A stretch of DNA of 23,845 bases from Turicibacter sp. GTDB lineage: Bacteria > Bacillota > Bacilli > MOL361 > Turicibacteraceae. The position numbers were made by a program, and so were the translations under genes. Position 1 is the stretch's first letter. Each line of letters begins with the position of its first letter. The notes below the pieces were generated by a model. That model was not told where the DNA came from. It saw nothing but the letters and a program-made list of their open reading frames with translations, and ran no database searches. This document shows, piece after piece, positions 16,184 through 23,845 of the stretch. Location: NCBI GenBank assembly GCA_030531025.1, contig JAUMTV010000050.1, positions 1 through 23,845 on the forward strand, read 5' to 3'.

Positions 16184-16549
16184 TTATTCTGCTGATAATT
16201 CATTTACCAATGCTTCATAATCTGTATCCCTCTCTACTGTTTCTTCTAAAACCTGTTCCACTTCTACTACTTCCGTAGGTTGTGGGATAACAATTTTATC
16301 TACTTTTTGAATGACATATCCAATAGCTCCTAAACAAATCGTATAAAAGGCATACGGTGCAATACTTGAAATATAATAGCTAATCGTATCCGTTAAATTT
16401 TCAGAAATAACAAATCCTTGTTCGACAATTGATGCGACATATGTATAGCATGTGTAGACATAGTATCCTGTAATTCCTAGCATAAAAAGTGATAAAACAT
16501 ATAATCCTACTGCAACTTTTGAAACTTTTTGATGACTACCTTTTTTCAT
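16184..16549 (-). CDS. Unknown two-helix membrane protein
   Basis: 121 aa, not recognised. A basic N terminus (MKKGSHQK) is followed by a helix at about 11-34, a 25-residue probably external loop, a second helix at about 60-81 and an acidic cytoplasmic tail rich in Glu/Val (EVVEVEQVLEETVERDTDYE). AGGAGG lies 5 nt before the ATG. The layout is compatible with a small membrane adaptor whose acidic tail contacts a partner, but nothing in the sequence names one. It stands alone: clpB ends upstream at its own terminator, and a bidirectional terminator lies downstream. Confidence 0.75.
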   Translation of the reverse strand: MKKGSHQKVSKVAVGLYVLSLFMLGITGYYVYTCYTYVASIVEQGFVISENLTDTISYYISSIAPYAFYTICLGAIGYVIQKVDKIVIPQPTEVVEVEQVLEETVERDTDYEALVNELSAE

Positions 16550-16703
16550 AACGTCCTCCTAATGATTTCATATTTTTTAATAAAACTAATACTACTGACC
16601 CCCATCTTTCTCTCATCCAAATGATGTTAATTGTAGTCTATCACCTGTACCTTAAAATTATCTTAAATCTAATCCTTCAAAAAATTTTTAATAAACACAA
16701 AAC

Positions 16704-16742
16704 GAAAAAAAGTTCATTAAGCCAAAAGCCCAATGAACTTTT
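16704..16742 (-). terminator. Terminator of clpB
   Basis: AAAAGTTCATT (16708-16718) pairs with AATGAACTTTT (16732-16742) around a 13-nt loop, immediately after the clpB stop. A U-run of seven follows on the minus strand. Confidence 0.9.
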
Positions 16743-16745
16743 ATA

Positions 16746-19334
16746 TTATTCTTTTTCGTATGATAAGACGATTTCACCATCTACTGCATCAACAACAACC
16801 GTTGTATCCATTTCAATTTCTCCTGCAATTAACGCACGAGCAATTTTAGTCTCAAGTGTACGTTGGATAAATCGTTTTAATGGACGTGCACCATATACTG
16901 AATCAAATCCCGCTTCAGCAACATAAGCATGTGCAGCATCTGTTAAACGAACCGTAATACGTTGTTCAGCTAAACGAGCATTTAACTGAGCAATAAATTT
17001 ATCAACGATTTGATAAATAATTGATTCTGATAACGGATTGAATGTAATGATTTCATCAATACGGTTTAATAATTCTGGTTTGAAGTAATCACGTAAAACT
17101 TCTAACACTTGTTCTTGTGCTTGTTCAAAATCAGAATTTTCAAGTAAGATATGTGATCCAATATTTGATGTCATAATGATAATCGTATTTTTAAAGTCAA
17201 CTGTACGACCTTGTGAATCAGTAATACGTCCATCATCAAGAATTTGTAATAAAATATTGAAAACATCTGGATGAGCTTTTTCAATTTCATCTAATAACAC
17301 AATTGAATATGGTTTACGGCGAATCGCTTCCGTTAATTGCCCGCCTTCTTCATATCCAACATAACCTGGAGGCGCTCCGACTAAACGAGAAACTGCATGT
17401 TTTTCCATGTATTCACTCATATCAATACGAACGATATGTTCTTCACTATCGAATAAAAATTCTGCTAAAGCTTTCGCAATTTCTGTTTTACCAACCCCAG
17501 TTGGTCCTAAGAATAAGAATGAACCGATTGGTCGATGTGGATCTTTAATTCCAGCACGAGCACGAATAATCGCATCCCCAACTAAATCAATCGCATCATC
17601 TTGTCCCATGACACGACGTTTTAATTCTTGTTTTAAGTTTAATAATTTTTCACGCTCACCTTGAACAAGTTTTGCAATTGGAATACCTGTCCAACGTGAA
17701 ATAATTTCCGCAATTTCTTCTTCTGTTACATTTTCACGAAGTAAGCGAGTTTCTTTTCCTGATTCATCACGTTGCATCGCTTCAACTTCAGCAATTTGTT
17801 TTTCTAAGCTTGGAATTTTTCCGTATTGTAATTCCGCTGCTTTTTCATATTCACCACGTGCTTGTGCATCTTCTAACGCACGGCGAGCACCTTCTAATTC
17901 TTTTTTAAGGTCAGCTACACCATGAATGGCTTGTTTTTCTTTTTCCCATTGTAATTTTAAAACGTTTAATTCATCTTTTAAGTTTGCTAGCTCTTTTTGT
18001 AACGCTTCTAAGCGTTGTTTACTATTTTCATCTTTTTCTTTTTTAAGTGCCGCTTCTTCAATTTCAAGCTGTGTCACACGACGGCTAATACGATCGACTT
18101 CTTCTGGTAAAGAGTCAATTTCTGTACGAATCGTTGCACAAGCTTCATCAATTAAATCAATGGCTTTATCCGGTAAGAAACGATCTGTAATATATCGATC
18201 TGATAATGAAGCTGCTGCTACAATCGCACGGTCAGAAATACTAACACGGTGGTGAACTTCAAATCGATCTTTTAATCCACGTAAGATTGAAACTGTATCT
18301 TCAACTGTCGGTTCATTAACTTGAACTTTTTGGAAACGTCGTTCTAATGCTGGGTCTTTTTCAATATACTCACGATATTCTTTTAACGTTGTTGCTCCAA
18401 TGCAGTGTAACTCACCACGTGCTAATAATGGTTTTAATAAGTTACCTGCATCCATCGCACCATCCGTACGACCTGCTCCAACAATTGTATGAATTTCATC
18501 AATAAATAAAATAATACGTCCATCACTATTTTTTACTTCATTTAAAACAGCTTTTAAACGTTCCTCAAATTCACCACGATATTTTGCACCAGCAACTAAC
18601 GCTGCTAAATCTAATTCAAAAATCACTTTATCTTTTAAGCTTTCTGGAACATCTTGACGAACGATACGCCAAGCTAATCCTTCAACAATCGCCGTTTTAC
18701 CAACACCTGGTTCACCAATTAAAACTGGATTATTTTTTGTTTTACGAGATAAAATACGAATCGCACGACGAATCTCTTCATCACGTCCAATAACCGGATC
18801 AATTTTACCTGCTTTGACATCTTCGACTAAATCGCGTCCGTATTTTTCTAATACTTCATAAGTTGCTTCTGGATTTTGAGTCATCACGCGTGAATTCCCC
18901 CTTATCTGTGAAATAATTTCTTTTAAATGTTTTTCGTTAATTTGATGTTTTTTAATTAATTGCTTCATTTGATAGTCTTTTGACTCAAGCATCGCAAGTA
19001 GCACATGCTCAATTGATAAATAATCATCTTTCCAAGCACGAGCATAATCATCAGCTTTTAATAAGGCACGGTTTAAATCCGCTGATACATAAGGATCCCC
19101 CGTTGCCCCTGTCACTGATGGTTTCTTATCTAAAATTTGTTTTAATTCTTGTAATATATCTTGAATCGGATAACCTGCCTTCGTAAAGACACGTGCAGCT
19201 AATCCGTCATGGTCTTGTAATAACACACTTAGTAAATGCGGGGTATCAATCTCTTGATGTTGTAATGAAGTTGCAAGAGACTGTGCATTGACTAAACCTT
19301 GTTGTAACTTTTCAGTCATTTTATTAATGTTCAT
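16746..19334 (-). CDS. clpB: ATP-dependent protein disaggregase ClpB
   Basis: Hsp100 ring ATPase that, with DnaK, extracts polypeptides from aggregates in the cytosol. 862 aa from the ATG used here: N-terminal Clp_N domain (about 1-145), first AAA+ module with Walker A GEPGVGKT (207-214), the long coiled-coil M domain (about 395-520, rich in Glu/Lys/Leu), second AAA+ module with Walker A GPTGVGKT (610-617), and the C-terminal ClpB small domain. The M domain separates it from ClpC, ClpE and ClpA, and no ClpP-binding IGF-type loop was noticed. A GTG at 19343 opens the frame further, but GGAG lies 8 nt before the ATG at 19334 and would overlap the GTG, so 19334 is chosen. Expression is probably under HrcA through a CIRCE operator. 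Confidence 0.96.
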   Translation of the reverse strand: MNINKMTEKLQQGLVNAQSLATSLQHQEIDTPHLLSVLLQDHDGLAARVFTKAGYPIQDILQELKQILDKKPSVTGATGDPYVSADLNRALLKADDYARAWKDDYLSIEHVLLAMLESKDYQMKQLIKKHQINEKHLKEIISQIRGNSRVMTQNPEATYEVLEKYGRDLVEDVKAGKIDPVIGRDEEIRRAIRILSRKTKNNPVLIGEPGVGKTAIVEGLAWRIVRQDVPESLKDKVIFELDLAALVAGAKYRGEFEERLKAVLNEVKNSDGRIILFIDEIHTIVGAGRTDGAMDAGNLLKPLLARGELHCIGATTLKEYREYIEKDPALERRFQKVQVNEPTVEDTVSILRGLKDRFEVHHRVSISDRAIVAAASLSDRYITDRFLPDKAIDLIDEACATIRTEIDSLPEEVDRISRRVTQLEIEEAALKKEKDENSKQRLEALQKELANLKDELNVLKLQWEKEKQAIHGVADLKKELEGARRALEDAQARGEYEKAAELQYGKIPSLEKQIAEVEAMQRDESGKETRLLRENVTEEEIAEIISRWTGIPIAKLVQGEREKLLNLKQELKRRVMGQDDAIDLVGDAIIRARAGIKDPHRPIGSFLFLGPTGVGKTEIAKALAEFLFDSEEHIVRIDMSEYMEKHAVSRLVGAPPGYVGYEEGGQLTEAIRRKPYSIVLLDEIEKAHPDVFNILLQILDDGRITDSQGRTVDFKNTIIIMTSNIGSHILLENSDFEQAQEQVLEVLRDYFKPELLNRIDEIITFNPLSESIIYQIVDKFIAQLNARLAEQRITVRLTDAAHAYVAEAGFDSVYGARPLKRFIQRTLETKIARALIAGEIEMDTTVVVDAVDGEIVLSYEKE

Positions 19335-19375
19335 CAAACTCACTCCATTTCTATATCATCTATGATGATGACTTA

Positions 19376-19404
19376 ATCATACCACCCTTTTAGCACTCAG
19401 TCAA
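19376..19404 (-). promoter_or_regulatory. Sigma-A promoter of clpB
   Basis: On the minus strand TTGACT (19399-19404), exactly 17 bp, TATGAT (19376-19381). The -35 hexamer sits in the 9-bp spacer of the CIRCE operator, so bound HrcA would block RNA polymerase. Confidence 0.85.
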
Positions 19405-19416
19405 CAAGAGTGCTAA
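19390..19416. promoter_or_regulatory. CIRCE operator (HrcA binding site)
   Basis: A perfect TTAGCACTC-N9-GAGTGCTAA inverted repeat. It is the canonical HrcA heat-shock operator and covers the clpB -35 region. It lies 88-114 bp before the divergent HAD gene's -35, so it most likely serves clpB only. No CtsR heptad repeat was seen. Confidence 0.96.
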
Positions 19417-19503
19417 TATTTTTCTAGTGTTAACGTTTATTATTTTGTATGCATCAAATACTAATCAAGTGGCACGAATTACCTCGTAACCTTACAAGTT
19501 CAT

Positions 19504-19534
19504 TTGACATGTTCTCTATCTATGCTATTATAAT
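19504..19534 (+). promoter_or_regulatory. Promoter of the HAD phosphatase gene
   Basis: A perfect TTGACA (19504-19509) is followed by the overlapping -10 candidates TATTAT (19526-19531, spacer 16) and TATAAT (19529-19534, spacer 19). The strong site GGAGGTG at 19540 lies just downstream. Confidence 0.65.
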
Positions 19535-19551
19535 AAACCGGAGGTGTTTCA

Positions 19552-20376
19552 ATGGAAACAAAGAAATTAATTGTAACAGATTTAGATGGAACAGCATTAC
19601 AAAATTGGGAAACACTTGACCCTAAAACAAAAGAAGCGTTAATCGCAGCTAAAGAAGCAGGACATATCGTGGTCATTGCCACAGGACGCCCAGCACGTGC
19701 TTCATTACACTTCTATAAAGAATTAGGTCTAGATACACCTATTATTAACTTTAATGGGGCATATATACATCATCCTGAAGATGAAAGCTTTGAAGATATT
19801 GTAGCTCAAATCCCAACTGAAGTGATTGTTACTTTATTCGACTCAGAATTAAAAGATTACATTGTCAATGCATTCTGCGAATACAAAGATCATTTATATG
19901 TGTTAAACCAAGGTGATACAGTCCGCGAATGGTTCCATATTGAAACATGTACATCTGTCAAATACGGGCCATTTAAAGAAACGTTAGATGAACATCCAAA
20001 CGGATTCTTACTAGAAGCAAAAGATGGCTATACAGAAAAAGTCATGGATTTCTTACGTGAAAACTATGGAAACATCATTACTTGTCGTAACTGGGATGGA
20101 GACAATAAAAATATTATTGAAGTGTTCAAATCAGATACAAACAAAGCAACCGCGATCGAAAAATTAGCTAAATATTTCAACATCGAACAAAAAGATATTA
20201 TTGCCTTCGGAGATGGAGACAATGACATCGAAATGTTAACTTACGCTGGAACAGGTGTTGCCATGGATAACGCCATTGACAAACTAAAAGCAGTTGCTAA
20301 CACAACAACGAAATCTAACAAAGAAAGCGGAGTCGCTCACTACATCCACGAATACATCTTAACACCTAAAAAATAA
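19552..20376 (+). CDS. Cof-type HAD-IIB family phosphatase
   Basis: 274-aa cytosolic haloacid-dehalogenase-type phosphatase of the Cof/YidA group, which generally acts on sugar phosphates, nucleotides or flavin phosphates. Motif I is DLDGT (Asp10 nucleophile, Asp12 acid/base), motif II is ATGRP (Thr44), a lysine (about Lys198) fits motif III, and motif IV is GDGDND (220-225, Mg2+ ligands). A C2-type cap lies between motifs II and III. GGAGGTG lies 5 nt before the ATG. The gene is divergent from clpB and alone on the plus strand in this part of the window, with its own promoter and terminator. The substrate cannot be deduced. Confidence 0.93.
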   Translation: METKKLIVTDLDGTALQNWETLDPKTKEALIAAKEAGHIVVIATGRPARASLHFYKELGLDTPIINFNGAYIHHPEDESFEDIVAQIPTEVIVTLFDSELKDYIVNAFCEYKDHLYVLNQGDTVREWFHIETCTSVKYGPFKETLDEHPNGFLLEAKDGYTEKVMDFLRENYGNIITCRNWDGDNKNIIEVFKSDTNKATAIEKLAKYFNIEQKDIIAFGDGDNDIEMLTYAGTGVAMDNAIDKLKAVANTTTKSNKESGVAHYIHEYILTPKK

Positions 20377-20383
20377 ATAGTTT

Positions 20384-20419
20384 AAAAGGTCATCAGTTGT
20401 AATTAGCTGATGACCTTTT
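20384..20419 (+). terminator. Terminator of the HAD phosphatase gene
   Basis: AAAAGGTCATCAG pairs perfectly with CTGATGACCTTTT (13 bp, 10-nt loop) 7 nt after the stop codon, with a short T tail. Confidence 0.9.
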
Positions 20420-20715
20420 ATCTTATTCGCATGAATTCAAAAACGCTCGAACTTGACGATGGTTCTTGAGTACAACTACCTTTTTTCTCTATTCCAAACT
20501 CTTCTAATCGCTTGATAACCCATGGGCGTCTCACCTTATGATAATACAGAACTTATTTTAAACGATTCAAGCGTAACCTTGATAACATATCTTTTATGTT
20601 AATCCGTAATTGAAAATCAGCAAAGACTAAATAATCTCCGCCTTCTATCCAAACACCGACATCAATTATCTCTAACCTCACGAAATAAATTAGCGCTCAA
20701 TTCATCACTCTCGGT
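20418..20715 (-). pseudogene. Probable decayed gene, function unknown
   Basis: On the minus strand one frame runs from 20696 to a stop at 20418, broken only by a TAA at 20553-20555. The first part contains GVWIEGGDYLVFADFQLRIN and DMLSRLRLNRL; after the stop it continues with YYHKVRRPWVIKRLEEFGIE. A neighbouring frame just upstream (20662-20715) reads TESDELSANLFREVRDN, as if joined by a frameshift. No start codon with a ribosome binding site fits. The protein-like composition over about 90 codons, in a 430-bp gap between two well-terminated genes, suggests a gene remnant. I do not recognise the family, and chance open frames are possible. Confidence 0.35.
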
Positions 20716-20812
20716 TTAAGCTTATTCCTACTTAAAACAATATATTCTTTTCGTTATACTCCTCCCTATCCTCTTATAACTTAATTAAAATATCTAATTA
20801 TCAGTCAAAAGA

Positions 20813-20840
20813 AAAACTCACGATTTAAACCGTGAGTTTT
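20813..20840 (-). terminator. Terminator of leuS
   Basis: AAAACTCACG pairs with CGTGAGTTTT around an 8-nt loop, 13 nt after the leuS stop, with a T-rich tail on the minus strand. Confidence 0.88.
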
Positions 20841-20853
20841 CAATCTATTTTCA

Positions 20854-23289
20854 TTACTTAACAACGATGTTAACTAATTTTCCTGGAACAGCAATTGTTT
20901 TGACAATTTCTTTTCCAGTTACGAAGTTTTGAACATTTTCATGCGCCATTGCTACATCTAACATCTCATCTTTTGAAATACTTGCAGGCACATCGATACG
21001 AGCACGTAATTTACCATTAACTTGAGCAATAATCGTGATTGTATCAGATACTAATTTTGACTCATCATATGTTGGCCATGTTTCGTATGAAATCGTTCCT
21101 TCATGCCCAAGTACTGACCAGATTTCTTCTGTCATATGAGGTGCGATTGGATTTAATAATTTAACGAATCCTTCTGCATATTCACGTGGAATGCTTGTTG
21201 CTTTGTATGATTCATTGATAAAGATCATCATTTGAGCGATAGCTGTATTGAAGCTTAATTTTTCATAATCTTCGGTTACTTTCTTCACTGTTTCATGATA
21301 AACCTTATCTAATTTTCCATCGTTTTCAGCGACTACTTTTTCGGCTAATGTGTGCTCTGGAGTCACGAATAAACGCCAAACACGATCTAAGAAACGACGG
21401 CTTCCATCTAATCCTTCAGTTGACCAAGCAATAGCTGCATCAAGTGGTCCCATGAACATTTCGTATAAACGTAATGTATCTGCACCATGTGATTCAACGA
21501 TATCATCTGGGTTAACTACGTTACCTTTAGATTTAGACATTTTCTCGTTATTTTCACCTAAGATCATTCCTTGGTTGAATAAACGTTGGAATGGTTCTTT
21601 TGTTTCAACAATTCCTAAATCGAATAATACTTTGTGCCAGAAGCGAGCGTATAATAAGTGTAATACAGCATGCTCTGCTCCACCGATGTATAAATCAACT
21701 GGTAACCATTCTTTTAATAATTGTTTTGCTTCTTCTGTATTTAATCCAACATAGTCTTCACCTTGTTTTAAGATGTAACCAATGTAATACCAGCAGCTTC
21801 CAGCCCATTGTGGCATTGTATTTGTTTCACGACGACCTTTTACTCCGTCTTCACGTACAACTTCTAACCATTCTGTTGCATTCGCAAGTGGAGATTCACC
21901 TGTTCCAGATGGTTTGATGTTATCCATCACTGGTAATTCAAGTGGTAATTGATCCGCCTCAAGAACAGACATTGTTCCATCTTCCCACATAATCACTGGG
22001 AATGGTTCTCCCCAATAACGTTGGCGAGAGAATAACCAGTCACGTAATTTATAGTTAACTTTACGAGATCCAGCACCATTTGCTTCTAACCATTCAATAA
22101 CAGCAGCTTTAGCTTCTACATTGTTCATTCCATTAATGAAGTCTGATTCGATATGCGCACCGTCTCCAGTGAAGGCACCTTCTGTAATATCTCCTTCAAT
22201 CACTTGTTTAATTGCTAAGTCATATTTTTTAGCGAATTCATAGTCACGCTCATCGTGTGCAGGGACCGCCATAACAGCTCCTGTTCCGTAGCTTGCTAAT
22301 ACATAATCTCCAATCCAAACTGGTACTTGAGCTCCTGTAATTGGATGAATCGCGTAAGCTCCTGTTGCCACACCTGATTTTTCTTTATTTAATTCTGTAC
22401 GCTCTAAATCAGATTTCGCTTTTGCAGCTTCTTGATAAGCAACAACCGCTTCTTTACATTCAGGCGTTGTAATTTCATTTACTAGTGGATGTTCTGGTGC
22501 TAAAACAACATATGTTACACCGAATACCGTATCAGGACGTGTTGTAAATACATCAAATGAATGATCTGTTCCATTAACTTTAAAGTTAATTAACGCACCT
22601 TCACTCTTACCGATCCAGTTACGTTGCATATCTTTAATGCTTTCTGTCCAATCTAATCCATCTAAATCTTCAAGTAATCGTTCAGCGTAATGTGTAATTT
22701 TAAGCACCCATTGTTTCATTGGTTTCTTGATGACAGGATGTTCTCCACGTTCAGAAACCATTTTCCCATCAACATTTAAAACTTCCTCATTTGCTAAAAC
22801 TGTTCCTAAACCTTCACACCAGTTAACTTCAATATCTTTAATTTCAGCTAACCCCATGTTATATAATTGTGTAAAAATCCATTGTGTCCATTTATAATAT
22901 TTTGGATCTGTTGTATTTAACTCTTTATCCCAATCATATGAGAATCCTAATGATTGAATTTGTTTACGGAATGTATTAATGTTAATATCCGTAAATTCAC
23001 GAGGGTCATTTCCTGTATTTAATGCATATTGCTCAGCTGGTAAACCGAATGCATCCCATCCCATTGGATGTAAGACACGATATCCTTGCATACGTTTCAT
23101 ACGAGAAACAATATCAGTTGCTGTATATCCTTCTGGGTGACCGACGTGAAGTCCCGCTCCAGACGGATAAGGGAACATATCTAATGCATAATACTTAGGT
23201 TTTGACTTATCTTCAGACGTTTTGAATGTCTTATTTTGTAGCCAATAATTTTGCCACTTTTGTTCAATCTGTTTGTGATCAAATGCCAT
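20854..23289 (-). CDS. leuS: Leucine--tRNA ligase (LeuRS)
   Basis: Class I aminoacyl-tRNA synthetase charging tRNA-Leu, 811 aa, normal for bacterial LeuRS. The Rossmann-fold HIGH-type signature is HVGH (48-51), preceded by FPYPSGAGL. The CP1 editing domain carries TRPDT and [15 protein letters not shown], which hydrolyse mischarged tRNA. The catalytic KMSKS loop is present at 583-587, followed by the anticodon-binding helices and the C-terminal domain ending LVNIVVK. The ATG at 23289 has GGAGG 7 nt upstream; that site is directly joined to a GC-rich hairpin of the repeat copy B. A T-box leader lies on the same strand 430 bp upstream and is the likely regulator, although the gap is unusually long. 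Confidence 0.97.
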   Translation of the reverse strand: MAFDHKQIEQKWQNYWLQNKTFKTSEDKSKPKYYALDMFPYPSGAGLHVGHPEGYTATDIVSRMKRMQGYRVLHPMGWDAFGLPAEQYALNTGNDPREFTDININTFRKQIQSLGFSYDWDKELNTTDPKYYKWTQWIFTQLYNMGLAEIKDIEVNWCEGLGTVLANEEVLNVDGKMVSERGEHPVIKKPMKQWVLKITHYAERLLEDLDGLDWTESIKDMQRNWIGKSEGALINFKVNGTDHSFDVFTTRPDTVFGVTYVVLAPEHPLVNEITTPECKEAVVAYQEAAKAKSDLERTELNKEKSGVATGAYAIHPITGAQVPVWIGDYVLASYGTGAVMAVPAHDERDYEFAKKYDLAIKQVIEGDITEGAFTGDGAHIESDFINGMNNVEAKAAVIEWLEANGAGSRKVNYKLRDWLFSRQRYWGEPFPVIMWEDGTMSVLEADQLPLELPVMDNIKPSGTGESPLANATEWLEVVREDGVKGRRETNTMPQWAGSCWYYIGYILKQGEDYVGLNTEEAKQLLKEWLPVDLYIGGAEHAVLHLLYARFWHKVLFDLGIVETKEPFQRLFNQGMILGENNEKMSKSKGNVVNPDDIVESHGADTLRLYEMFMGPLDAAIAWSTEGLDGSRRFLDRVWRLFVTPEHTLAEKVVAENDGKLDKVYHETVKKVTEDYEKLSFNTAIAQMMIFINESYKATSIPREYAEGFVKLLNPIAPHMTEEIWSVLGHEGTISYETWPTYDESKLVSDTITIIAQVNGKLRARIDVPASISKDEMLDVAMAHENVQNFVTGKEIVKTIAVPGKLVNIVVK

Positions 23290-23299
23290 AACTTTACCT

Positions 23300-23343
23300 C
23301 CGGGGCCCCCGGCCTGCGAAGCAGGTATCCTCCACTGCTGGGG
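23300..23343 (-). repeat. Two-hairpin repeat element, copy B, next to the leuS ribosome binding site
   Basis: Read on the minus strand: CCCCAGCAGTGGAGGATAC, then hairpin CCTGC-TTC-GCAGG (23313-23325), then a second GC hairpin CCGGG-GGC-CCCGG (23300-23312). The leuS Shine-Dalgarno GGAGG (23297-23301) begins inside its last two bases. It shares CAGC, GGAGGATAC and the TTC loop with copy A (1-47), which is in the opposite orientation. Its very high GC content stands out from the AT-rich surroundings. Confidence 0.55.
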
Positions 23344-23344
23344 T

Positions 23345-23722
23345 AATCTTAAATTTGTAGCTGAGTCTACTGTTCATTAAGAAAAGTTAAATGACTCCTT
23401 CTTTTCTTAAATGATTAAGAAAACTCTTCACTAAAATAAAATCAAATATTATGAATAATTTGTGACTAATTAATATAAATTATTCATTAATACAAAATAA
23501 TGGATTAAATTCCATAAACCTATATCCTATTCTTTTAAATAAAGATGAGGGTAAGAAAAATCATTCAGTTCAACTCACACCTCTCTTAAAAGACTCATGA
23601 ATGACACTTCGCTAACGTTATGAGTATCCTAAATGATATAGTTGCTCTAACCTTCACTTTATTCAAGAAAAACAACTAACCTAGTCCTGCTAAAAATTTC
23701 GTAGCAATTTAGTCAAGCTAAC
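23345..23722. other. Long non-coding stretch between the T-box terminator and leuS
   Basis: About 375 bp of very AT-rich DNA with no gene having a convincing start site. It contains several palindromes: the 11-bp inverted repeat at 23451-23487; TTTTCTTAA-TCAT-TTAAGAAAA on the minus strand, with a third TTTTCTTAA nearby; and ACTCAT...ATGAGT at about 23593-23625, preceded by AGGATAC on the minus strand. A 27-codon frame reaches through repeat copy B to end 5 nt before leuS, but its ATG has no well-placed ribosome binding site. No clear promoter was found. Confidence 0.4.
23451..23487. repeat. Perfect 11-bp inverted repeat upstream of leuS
   Basis: ATGAATAATTT (23451-23461) and AAATTATTCAT (23477-23487) are exact complements with a 15-nt loop. 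It could be a hairpin in the leuS leader RNA or a protein-binding site. No U-tract follows, so it is not a typical terminator. Confidence 0.5.
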
Positions 23723-23845
23723 AAAAAAGTCCTTAGAATATTTCTATTCTAAGGACGTAAATTACGCGGTACCACCTTAGTTGCAAGAGTCTAAAAAGCA
23801 GTCTCTTACCTCTCTCATCTTTTAACGCAAGAATACGGCAATCAT
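23723..23845 (-). promoter_or_regulatory. 3' part of a T-box riboswitch (runs off the window)
   Basis: On the minus strand the T-box sequence AAGGTGGTACCGCG (23765-23778) is followed by the terminator stem GTCCTTAGAATA/TATTCTAAGGAC (23729-23756) and a run of six U. A stem III-like helix GTAAGAG/CTCTTGC lies just upstream. The T-box bulge would bind the uncharged tRNA acceptor end and form the antiterminator. Stem I with the specifier codon is beyond the window edge, so the sensed amino acid cannot be read. leuS is the next gene downstream, which makes leucine the expected signal. Confidence 0.92.

Noticed and set aside
19335..19343. Upstream GTG start giving ClpB three extra residues
   Set aside because: The GGAG ribosome binding site overlaps this GTG, so it can only serve the ATG at 19334.
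19425..19445. TGTTAACGTTTA near the clpB promoter as a possible cre site
   Set aside because: It fails the TGNAANCG half of the cre consensus.
23297..23375. 27-codon ORF running through repeat copy B and ending 5 nt before leuS
   Set aside because: The nearest AAGGAG lies about 18 nt from its ATG, too far, and the coding sequence is mostly the GC-rich repeat.

Overview
The window looks like a chromosomal segment of a low-GC, Gram-positive (Bacillota) host. The evidence is AT-rich intergenic DNA, Gram-positive Shine-Dalgarno sites (AGGAGG, GGGGG), a CIRCE/HrcA heat-shock operator, CcpA-type cre sites, a T-box leader, a lipobox on the solute-binding protein and a sortase-type wall anchor on a secreted amylolytic enzyme. 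A gut commensal near Turicibacter/Erysipelotrichia would fit, but this genus-level guess is inference. Nearly all genes are on the minus strand.

Layout in window coordinates: (1) 1-47 holds a compact two-hairpin repeat. (2) 174-6860 is an oligopeptide ABC importer transcribed right to left as oppA-oppB-oppC-oppD-oppF, with two hairpins between oppA and oppB that could lower expression of the four downstream genes. (3) 7149-7577 is a small DUF3899-like membrane protein on the plus strand. (4) 7764-11386 is a heterodimeric ABC exporter pair with one degenerate ATP site, preceded by a well-formed short leader ORF that recalls the B. subtilis bmrB-bmrCD arrangement. (5) 11697-15713 is a large secreted, wall-anchored type I pullulanase with four N-terminal CBM41-like modules and cre sites upstream. 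(6) 16184-16549 is an unknown two-helix membrane protein. (7) 16746-19334 is the disaggregase ClpB, with a perfect CIRCE operator over its -35 box. (8) 19552-20376 is a divergent Cof-type HAD phosphatase. (9) 20418-20715 looks like a decayed gene. (10) 20854-23289 is leuS. A second copy of the two-hairpin repeat abuts its ribosome binding site, about 375 bp of non-coding DNA follows, and the 3' end of a T-box leader runs off the window edge.

The genes fit peptide and polysaccharide scavenging: peptide import, cell-surface pullulan/glycogen/starch debranching under catabolite control, export or drug efflux, protein quality control and leucyl-tRNA charging. I found no phage, CRISPR, toxin-antitoxin or integrase genes and no complete insertion sequence. 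The least explained items are the paired structured repeat at the two ends of the window, the leader-ORF region in front of the ABC exporter, and the long gap between the T-box and leuS.
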